DNA from: an uncultured Lachnospiraceae bacterium
GTDB lineage: Bacteria; Bacillota; Clostridia; Lachnospirales; Lachnospiraceae
Length of the DNA stretch: 11,400 bases
Direction of reading: 5' to 3'
Assembly (NCBI GenBank): GCA_946413945.1
Contig: CAMKMR010000027.1
Location: 1 to 11,400, forward strand
Shown here: in pieces, positions 6,246 to 11,400 of the stretch
How positions within the stretch are numbered: the first letter of the stretch is position 1
Layout: each line of letters begins with the position of its first letter
The notes under the pieces: model-generated
The model's input: only the letters and a program-made list of their open reading frames with translations
Databases searched by the model: none
Told to the model about the DNA's origin: nothing
Position numbers and translations under genes: made by a program

Positions 6246-7457
6246 ATGCAGTTTAAAGAACAATCTTTTATTCCTATGCTTTTTGGCGGCGATATTAATA
6301 CTTACAGTGTCGCACGTGCATTCTATGAGGAATATAATGTAAGATCTTTTGTATTTGGAAAATATCCAACTGGTCCTAGTTATGGCAGTAAGATAATTTC
6401 CTACCACGCAAACGAAAAAATCGATACTGACGATTATTTTATGAAGGTTGTAAAAAAATTCTGTAGCCTTCATAAGGATAAAAAGGTAATAACTATAGGT
6501 TGCGGCGATTCCTATGTTGCTCTTCTCAGCCGTCACAAGGATGAGCTTCCTGAAAATGCCATCGCCCCATATATTGACTTTGAGTTAATGAATAAACTCC
6601 AGCAGAAGGAATTATTCTATAATCTTTGTGACAAATATGGTATTGACTATCCTGATACATATATCTATAAGAAAGGAATGGATCCAAACGCCGAACTTCC
6701 ATTTAAGTTTCCTGTTATCCTTAAGCCTTCAAATGGTATCAATTATTGGGAACATGAGTTTCCAACTCAGGAAAAAGTTTATACAATAAAAAACAAGTCT
6801 CAGCTTGTTTCAGTTATAAATGATATTTACAACGCAGGTTATGAAGATTCTCTTATCATACAGGATATGATTCCTGGAAACGACGAATATATGCGAGTAC
6901 TTACTTCTTATTCCGACCACTACGGAAAAGTAAGAATGATGTGCCTGGGTCACGTTCTTCTTGAAGAGCACACTCCTCACGGAAAAGGTAATCATGCATG
7001 CATCATTACAGAGCCGTGTGAAGAGCTTACTGAAAAAGTAAGAAAACTCCTTGAAGAGCTTAATTATGTTGGATATTCAAACTTCGATATCAAGTTTGAT
7101 CGTCGCGATAATAAATATAAATTTTTTGAGATAAATACCCGACAGGGACGTTCAAATTTCTATGTAACAGGTTCTGGATTCAACGTTGCCAGATATATCG
7201 TTGAAGAATATATCTATGACAGACTTCCTGAATTTGAAACAGCTAAAGAAGAACACCTTTGGCTTGTTGTTCCAAAGGCAGTGGCATTAAAATATGTCTT
7301 TGAAGAAGAAAACCTTAAAAAGTTAAAGAAACTCTTCAAGGAAAAGAAATATGTAAACCCTATCTTCTTAAAGGGCGATAACAGAATCCATCGTACACTT
7401 CGTATGGTAAAGTTACATTTCAGCCACTTTAATAAGTTTAAAACCTACTATAACTAA
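6246..7457 (+). CDS. asl: ATP-grasp ligase, D-aspartate ligase (Asl-fm) homologue
   Basis: A 403-residue ATP-grasp carboxylate-amine ligase. As I recall the E. faecium D-aspartate ligase, the resemblance runs end to end: FIPMLFGGDINTYSVARAF (8-26), IGCGDSY (84-90), IAPYIDFEL (106-114), LPFKFPVILKPSN (151-163) with Lys160 for ATP, VRMMCLGHVLLEE (229-241) and FDIKFDRRD (280-288) leading to FFEINTRQGRS (293-303), whose Glu295 and Asn297 should bind magnesium. The enterococcal enzyme joins D-Asp through its beta-carboxylate to the side-chain amine of L-Lys in UDP-MurNAc-pentapeptide, making the cross-bridge residue. The racemase divergent from it and the Mur ligase 13 bp downstream fit that role. 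Start: ATG with GAAAGG upstream. Acceptor and donor specificity are inferred. A different D- or L-amino-acid donor remains possible. Confidence 0.82.
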   Translation: MQFKEQSFIPMLFGGDINTYSVARAFYEEYNVRSFVFGKYPTGPSYGSKIISYHANEKIDTDDYFMKVVKKFCSLHKDKKVITIGCGDSYVALLSRHKDELPENAIAPYIDFELMNKLQQKELFYNLCDKYGIDYPDTYIYKKGMDPNAELPFKFPVILKPSNGINYWEHEFPTQEKVYTIKNKSQLVSVINDIYNAGYEDSLIIQDMIPGNDEYMRVLTSYSDHYGKVRMMCLGHVLLEEHTPHGKGNHACIITEPCEELTEKVRKLLEELNYVGYSNFDIKFDRRDNKYKFFEINTRQGRSNFYVTGSGFNVARYIVEEYIYDRLPEFETAKEEHLWLVVPKAVALKYVFEEENLKKLKKLFKEKKYVNPIFLKGDNRIHRTLRMVKLHFSHFNKFKTYYN

Positions 7458-7470
7458 GCGGAGGAAATGT

Positions 7471-9000
7471 ATGAAAGCATACACTCTCGAAACCTACTAT
7501 AATATTGTAAAAGAAGCAGGTCTTATCTCATCTGAGGCTCCATGTCCTGTTGATTTAAAAGACGCTAAAGATACTCTTGTTACCGGGCTTACTTATGATT
7601 CCAACGAGGTTCATCCTGGCAGTTTCTTTATATGCAAAGGATTAACATTTAAGCCTCAGTATCTTATTGATGCTATAAATAATGGCGCCATAGCTTATAT
7701 CAGTGAAACAAAATATGATGTTGACGCACCATATATTCTTGTTTCTGATATAAGAAAAACTATGCCTTATCTGGCAGAGAAATATTTTAATTCACCTGCA
7801 GACTTCCTTAATTTAACCGGTATCACTGGTACTAAAGGAAAATCAACAACCGCTTACTATATCAAGGCTATCGTTGATGATTACCTTAAGGATATTGGAA
7901 AACCAGAAAGTGCTGTAATCTCATCTATCGATGTCTATGATGGTGTTACATTAAAGGAATCTCATATCACTACTCCTGAAAATGTTGAGCTTCTCTCCCA
8001 TTTTAGAAACGCTGTTAATTCCGGCATTGATTATCTTGAGATGGAAGTTTCTTCACAGGCTCTTAAATATAACCGCGTTGACAGAATTACTTTCGATGTA
8101 GGTATCTTTATGAATATTTCAGAAGATCACATCAGTGCTATGGAGCATCCTAGCTTTGAAGATTATTTTGAATCAAAATTAAGGATATTCCCACAGACAG
8201 AGACTGCGATAATAAACACTGATTCGGATCATTTTGATGTTATAAGCGAAGCTGCTAAAGCCGCTAAACGTGTTATCACTTTCGGAACAAAAGAAGGCGC
8301 TGACATTTACGGATCCCATATAAGAAAAGTAGGTTCAGAGATTCATTTCCGTGTTCATACTGACAGATTTGACCATGACTTTGCTCTTACCATGCCTGGT
8401 CTTTTCAATGTTGAAAATGCTCTGGCAGCTGTAGCTACTGCATATGTTTATAATATTCCTGTAAAATATATTGAGTCAGGTCTTAGACGAGCAAGATCTA
8501 AGGGACGTATGGAATGCTACACAAGTAAAGATAATAGAATGATCGCTGTTGTTGACTATGCTCATAATAAGCTTTCTTTTGAAAAACTTTTTTCTTCTAC
8601 AAGAGAAGAATATCCTGATTATGATATTGTCGCTATCTTTGGATGTCCCGGCAAGAAGGCCCTTATCCGCCGCCGCCATTTAGGTACCATTGCTGGACAG
8701 TACGCCAATAAGGTTTATCTTGTTGCTGAGGATCCAGGAGAAGAGCCAGTTATCGATATTTCTACTGACATTGCCCAGTATGTAGCTGCTGAGAATTGTC
8801 CTTATGAAATGATTGAGGACAGAGGAACTGCTATAGAAAAAGCTATCCTCTCCGCTGAAAATAAGACTGTTTTCCTTATCACTGGAAAAGGCGATGAAAC
8901 AAGACAAAAATACGGCCGTGAGTATCTCGATTATCCTTCTGATGTTGAATTAACCAAGAAGGCTCTGCAGATATACGACCAGTGTCATCCAGTACAGTAA
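7471..9000 (+). CDS. murE: MurE-type UDP-MurNAc-tripeptide synthetase, probably not mDAP-specific
   Basis: A 509-residue Mur ligase, which adds the third amino acid to UDP-MurNAc-L-Ala-D-Glu in the cytosol. Domain 1 (about 30-110) has the uridine-binding type segment YDSNEVHPGSFFICKGL. Domain 2 has the ATP loop GITGTKGKST (117-126), TTPE (167-170), MEVSSQALKYNRV (191-203), NISEDH (215-220) and the probable carbamylated lysine Lys236 in FESKLRIF. Domain 3 has VDYAHN (361-366), IFGCPG and GKGDE (472-476). The specificity loop reads EDPG (420-423) where mDAP enzymes have DNPR, so the arginine that binds the DAP carboxylate is missing; L-Lys (or another diamino acid) is more likely. The ATG follows GGAGG, 13 bp after the D-Asp ligase gene, so they are co-translated from one transcript. 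A terminator follows. It may be a second MurE or the only one. Confidence 0.85.
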   Translation: MKAYTLETYYNIVKEAGLISSEAPCPVDLKDAKDTLVTGLTYDSNEVHPGSFFICKGLTFKPQYLIDAINNGAIAYISETKYDVDAPYILVSDIRKTMPYLAEKYFNSPADFLNLTGITGTKGKSTTAYYIKAIVDDYLKDIGKPESAVISSIDVYDGVTLKESHITTPENVELLSHFRNAVNSGIDYLEMEVSSQALKYNRVDRITFDVGIFMNISEDHISAMEHPSFEDYFESKLRIFPQTETAIINTDSDHFDVISEAAKAAKRVITFGTKEGADIYGSHIRKVGSEIHFRVHTDRFDHDFALTMPGLFNVENALAAVATAYVYNIPVKYIESGLRRARSKGRMECYTSKDNRMIAVVDYAHNKLSFEKLFSSTREEYPDYDIVAIFGCPGKKALIRRRHLGTIAGQYANKVYLVAEDPGEEPVIDISTDIAQYVAAENCPYEMIEDRGTAIEKAILSAENKTVFLITGKGDETRQKYGREYLDYPSDVELTKKALQIYDQCHPVQ

Positions 9001-9051
9001 TTAATGTAAGATGCATATTTTAAACCTTAAAGAACTTTGAATATCTTACTA

Positions 9052-9089
9052 AAAAAAGCTTCAACCCACATTACGGTTGAAGCTTTTTT
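9052..9089 (+). terminator. Rho-independent terminator after murE
   Basis: A perfect 15-bp stem (aaaaaagcttcaacc / ggttgaagctttttt) with an 8-nt loop ends in six T residues, about 50 bp past the murE stop. The A-run at the other side would let it also serve the minus-strand beta-propeller fragment. Between the stop and the stem, gtaagat (9006-9012) and atcttac (9043-9049) form a weaker inverted repeat of unknown meaning. Confidence 0.88.
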
Positions 9090-9110
9090 ACATGTTATTA
9101 TTAAGTTTGA

Positions 9111-9147
9111 CCCTAAAAAAGTTTGGCAAACCCTAAATAAACTTTGG
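9111..9147. repeat. Two imperfect direct repeats, CCCTAAA..AA..TTTGG
   Basis: ccctaaaaaagtttgg (9111-9126) recurs as ccctaaataaactttgg (9131-9147), 20 bp on, with one inserted base and a few changes. The pair lies in the non-coding gap between the murE terminator and the end of the beta-propeller fragment. No function is evident; a remnant of a mobile-element end or a regulatory pair are both possible. Confidence 0.4.
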
Positions 9148-9185
9148 TTATCCAATTTTTAAATATAAATCACATATTAGCGCAC

Positions 9186-9587
9186 TTAGTAAGTCATGAT
9201 TATATTCTTTTTTTCATCATATATCCACAGCTTATCCGCTGCATATTCAAAGTTAAGACTATTATATTTACTAACGTCAGCTATTTCTTTTTTGTTATTT
9301 CCCTCTAAATCAGCAACATAAAGCTTTCCGTTATCTAAAAGAAAAAGTTGATTTTTTCTGGCCGAAAAACCACAGATTTGTTCTGAAGGATCATTTTTTC
9401 TTGTAGAATATAAAATCTTACTAGTTTTATCATCCAAATCATAAACAGCCAAATAATTTGCCTTAATAAATTTTGCTTCCTGATTTGCTTCAATCTCTGC
9501 AGGATGGCATTTTTGTATTAATACATAAATTTTATTATCATCTGCTGCAACATGTGCTGGGACAGGCCTGTAACGTACATTTATCAC
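9186..9587 (-). pseudogene. 3' fragment of a beta-propeller-like gene
   Basis: About 133 codons encode a hydrophilic, strand-rich sequence with repeated propeller-like blades: AADDNKIYVLIQ, NYLAVYDLDDKTSKILY, RKNQLFLLDNGKLYVADLEG and AADKLWIYDEKKNIIMTY. This resembles the C-terminal end of secreted or lipoprotein propeller proteins (DUF5050-like), but the family name is tentative. It has no proper start. The frame opens at a GTG (9587-9585) immediately after an in-frame TAA, with no ribosome binding site, no signal peptide and too few blades for a full propeller. Its upstream end overlaps the tail of the serine recombinase frame by 50 bp. The simplest reading is a gene cut by integration of the element to the right, with its 5' part beyond the window. 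No function is expected. Confidence 0.65.
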
Positions 9588-9849
9588 TTAAAGATTGCAG
9601 ATGCTGTTTTTTTTTCCAATCGGAAGCGTCTTGCTTATATACCTCATTACCGAATACCGGATTCAAATACCAGATAAATGCTCCGTGATCAAAAACAATC
9701 TGATCAACGAAATTATCAATCACAGTATCAGGTATCTTAGCCCTGGCATCAAAGGCAGTCATCTTGATAAACTCAGAAAGGCTATCTATGCGTCTGTCCT
9801 TTGCGCCATTATCTTCCAATTCTAAAACCCGTTGTCTGCATTCATCATT
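9538..9849 (-). pseudogene. C-terminal remainder of the serine recombinase, beyond an in-frame TAA
   Basis: Directly after the TAA at 9852-9850, the same reading frame stays open for 103 more codons to a TGA at 9538. The residues continue the recombinase naturally: the coiled coil goes on as NDECRQRVLELEDNGAKDRR, then comes the helix and final strands typical of the recombinase C-terminus, IPDTVIDNFVDQIVFD and GAFIWYLNP. Joined to the upstream part, the protein would be about 562 residues, usual for this family, so the TAA looks like a nonsense mutation (for example from CAA or GAA) and not the true end. The last 20-30 residues, around a nine-base homopolymer (9607-9615), are unlike a recombinase end and run into the beta-propeller fragment, so the original stop is unclear. 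Without readthrough or internal initiation this part is not made. Confidence 0.75.
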
Positions 9850-11226
9850 TTATTTCTCTAAATTTGAAATCTGATCTTCTAATTTCTTTTTCTTGCTTCG
9901 GAAGACTTCTCTGGAAATATCTCCTTCAGAACACATATCAACCAGATTGGCAAGCTGTCTGTTCAGCTTCTCAATCTGACGATTGTTTGCTTCAAGCCGT
10001 TCTTTATCGTTTCTCTCAGGAGCCTTTACTTCAGCAACATCCTGCGCCATAGCCATAGCTTCCTTGTAGATTGCTTCTTTATTTCCAAGAAGCTTCTTAA
10101 AAACGAAATCGGCCTGAACCTCTAATTTCCATTCCATAAATGATGAGTTATCACAAATACCTTCGATATCAAGACCTTTTTTCAGTCTTCCTGCAGGAGT
10201 TCCTGTCCGTAACTGTCCATAGCACTGATAGATATAACTAAGAGTTCCATCATTAGCCTTATGAGCAATTCTTCGATTCATAGCATGACCACAGGTACAA
10301 ACAAGCTTATTACCCCACAAATGCTTGCAAGGCGACTGCCCAATTGCTTTGCCGTTCTTGTCTGTCTTCACGGACTTGTGTTTTTCTCTTAACTCCTGTG
10401 CTCTGTCAAAATCTTCCGGCGAAACCAGCTTCTCATGCGAACCTTCTACATATATCTTATCAACAGCCCCATGATTATTGATTTTCTTCTGAACCAGATA
10501 ATCTGGAACGTATTGCTTACGGTATACGATTCTGCCGCAATAAAAAGGATTTCTAAGAACTCTGTTGATATTGCCAGACTGCCATCTGGTAAGGCCTGTG
10601 GCTGTCTTACGCCCTTCCTGTTCCATGATGTCCTGAATCTTACGAACACCATTACCAGCCAGATAAAGTTCAAAGATTCTTTTCACAGTGTCAGCTTGTT
10701 CCTTATTTACAACAAGCTTATCACCAACTCTGTCATACCCAAGAATATTGCCATTGCCATATAGAACTCCATTCTTAAACGAAATCATCTGACCGGCTTT
10801 TACTCTCTGAGAAATCTTCTTGCTTTCATTCTGGGCCAAGGTAGCCATGATAGAAAGTCTAAGCTCTCCATCCTCATCATTCATTGTCCAGATATTATCT
10901 TCTGTGAACCACACCTCCACACCATATGTTTTGAGGGTTCTGGTCTGCTGCAGTGTATCCACCGTGTTTCTTGCAAACCTGGATACCTCTCTGGTAACAA
11001 TTAGATCAAACTTCTTTTCTTTTGCATCCTTGAGCATTCGCATAAAAGACTCACGCTTATGAATAGATGTACCGGTAATACCTTCGTCAATATATCTATC
11101 AACTAACGTCCAGTCCGCATGCCTGCTCAAAATATCATCATAGTACTGCACCTGATTTTCCAATGCAGATATCTGCGCCTCATGCTCTGTAGAAACACGG
11201 GCGTAGATGGCAACTTTTCTCGCCAT
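9850..11226 (-). CDS. Large serine recombinase (site-specific integrase), C-terminally truncated
   Basis: 458 residues of a large serine recombinase, which integrates or excises mobile elements through a phosphoserine link to DNA. The resolvase domain begins MARKVAIYARVSTEHEAQ with nucleophile Ser12, then DEGITGTS and the TREVSRFARN segment with the catalytic arginines (79, 83, 86). The Recombinase domain covers about 155-280 (GYDRVGDKL, NINRVLRNPFYCG). The zinc ribbon uses Cys310, Cys312, Cys335 and Cys358, in the CxCGHAMNRR form. A coiled coil begins near 405. The frame ends in TAA inside this coiled coil although the homology continues beyond it, so the protein may be impaired. The ATG at 11226 is chosen because GAGGTG lies just upstream and it starts the conserved domain; an in-frame TTG lies 21 bp further up. 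It follows a small SHOCT-like gene, an arrangement common in clostridial elements. Confidence 0.88.
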   Translation of the reverse strand: MARKVAIYARVSTEHEAQISALENQVQYYDDILSRHADWTLVDRYIDEGITGTSIHKRESFMRMLKDAKEKKFDLIVTREVSRFARNTVDTLQQTRTLKTYGVEVWFTEDNIWTMNDEDGELRLSIMATLAQNESKKISQRVKAGQMISFKNGVLYGNGNILGYDRVGDKLVVNKEQADTVKRIFELYLAGNGVRKIQDIMEQEGRKTATGLTRWQSGNINRVLRNPFYCGRIVYRKQYVPDYLVQKKINNHGAVDKIYVEGSHEKLVSPEDFDRAQELREKHKSVKTDKNGKAIGQSPCKHLWGNKLVCTCGHAMNRRIAHKANDGTLSYIYQCYGQLRTGTPAGRLKKGLDIEGICDNSSFMEWKLEVQADFVFKKLLGNKEAIYKEAMAMAQDVAEVKAPERNDKERLEANNRQIEKLNRQLANLVDMCSEGDISREVFRSKKKKLEDQISNLEK

Positions 11227-11249
11227 ATCGCACCTCGCATTCCTCAATC

Positions 11250-11281
11250 AAGCTGTACTAGATGAGATCTAGACACAGCTT
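11250..11281 (-). promoter_or_regulatory. Double inverted repeat in the recombinase leader
   Basis: Outer arms aagctgt (11250-11256) and acagctt (11275-11281) enclose inner arms ctagat (11258-11263) and atctag (11267-11272) around a 3-nt loop, giving a 32-bp near-palindrome. It begins just past the predicted -10 box and ends about 24 bp before the recombinase ATG. There is no T-run, so it is not a typical terminator. An operator, leader hairpin or recombinase binding site are possible. Confidence 0.5.
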
Positions 11282-11282
11282 A

Positions 11283-11311
11283 ATTATATAATTATTATCT
11301 TGTTTACTCAA
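11283..11311 (-). promoter_or_regulatory. Predicted promoter of the serine recombinase gene
   Basis: On the minus strand TTGAGT (11311-11306) and a perfect TATAAT (11288-11283) are 17 bp apart. The -35 box overlaps the stop region of the upstream SHOCT-like gene. The transcript would begin at about 11276, inside the 32-bp dyad, which places that dyad where a repressor or the recombinase itself could block transcription. Confidence 0.5.
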
Positions 11312-11400
11312 CGGGTATATTGCGTTTTTTCGCGATATACCGCAATTCTTCGTCTGTTATCTTTCCTTCTTTGTTAAGCTGCTTCATGATGTCAAAAGCA
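11304..11400 (-). CDS. C-terminus of a small SHOCT-like protein (runs off the right edge)
   Basis: The last 31 codons of a minus-strand gene end in TAA at 11306-11304. The residues DIMKQLNKEGKITDEELRYI resemble the SHOCT motif, a short helical hairpin of the form 'L..L...G.IT.EE...'. Small proteins with this ending often lie just upstream of serine recombinases in clostridial mobile elements; what they do is not established. The stop is 77 bp upstream of the recombinase ATG, with that gene's predicted promoter and dyad in the gap. The start and most of the protein are outside the window, so the family call rests on few residues. Confidence 0.6.
   Translation of the reverse strand, partial: AFDIMKQLNKEGKITDEELRYIAKKRNIPVE

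Larger units (their letters stand above)
9590..11400. mobile_element. One end of a probable serine-integrase element
   Basis: The serine recombinase, the SHOCT-like gene upstream of it and the broken beta-propeller gene at its 3' side suggest an integrated element whose left end lies somewhere in 9560-9660 and which extends past the right edge. The left coordinate is approximate: it is set by where propeller-like coding ends and recombinase-like coding begins. No terminal repeats or att core could be recognised from one end alone. Its size and cargo are unknown. Confidence 0.45.

Noticed and set aside
6246..9000. Split cyanophycin synthetase (ATP-grasp plus Mur ligase)
   Set aside because: Cyanophycin synthetase also combines these two folds. 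However, the ATP-grasp protein resembles D-aspartate ligase throughout, and the Mur ligase has a full MurE N-terminal UDP-binding domain, so a peptidoglycan role fits better.
10435..10764. Plus-strand open frame of 109 codons inside the recombinase gene
   Set aside because: Antisense shadow of the recombinase coding sequence, with no recognisable domain.
11227..11247. TTG start for the serine recombinase adding seven residues
   Set aside because: No ribosome binding site at suitable spacing, and the extra codons contain the GAGGTG site of the ATG at 11226.

Overview
The window looks like the chromosome of a low-GC Gram-positive anaerobe, most likely a Lachnospiraceae-type Clostridia (Butyrivibrio/Lachnospira-like). 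This rests on AT-rich codon use, strong GGAGG-type ribosome binding sites, the rqcH-yicC-gmk gene order (compare yloA-yloC-gmk of Bacillus subtilis), a GT5 glycogen synthase and the type of large serine recombinase. The genus call is inference.

Layout. Positions 1-6079 are all on the minus strand. Read in the direction of transcription they are: an aspartate/glutamate racemase (6079-5369), a cytidylate-kinase-like protein (5306-4674) with glycogen synthase glgA 34 bp behind it (4639-3203), a strong hairpin terminator (3159-3191), a 250 bp spacer with short interspersed repeats, the ribosome quality-control factor rqcH (2948-1149), the endoribonuclease-family gene yicC (1088-207), and the start of guanylate kinase gmk (192 to beyond the left edge). 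Divergent from the racemase, on the plus strand, are an ATP-grasp ligase closely resembling enterococcal D-aspartate ligase (6246-7457) and a MurE-type Mur ligase (7471-9000), ended by a terminator at 9052-9089. To the right the DNA looks acquired: a 3' fragment of a beta-propeller-like gene (9186-9587) abuts a large serine recombinase gene (11226-9850). The recombinase frame is cut by a TAA and continues in frame to 9538. Upstream of it is the end of a small SHOCT-like gene that leaves the window.

How the genes fit together. The racemase, D-aspartate-ligase homologue and MurE homologue form a coherent cell-wall precursor module: make D-Asp, add a diamino acid (probably L-Lys rather than meso-DAP, because the DNPR motif is replaced by EDPG) to UDP-MurNAc-dipeptide, and attach D-Asp to its side-chain amine as a cross-bridge. 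The racemase has a near-perfect 23-bp palindrome just downstream of its likely promoter. rqcH, yicC and gmk are housekeeping functions in translation rescue, RNA turnover and nucleotide supply. The serine recombinase appears to mark one end of an integrated element whose remainder lies to the right, and it may be decaying.
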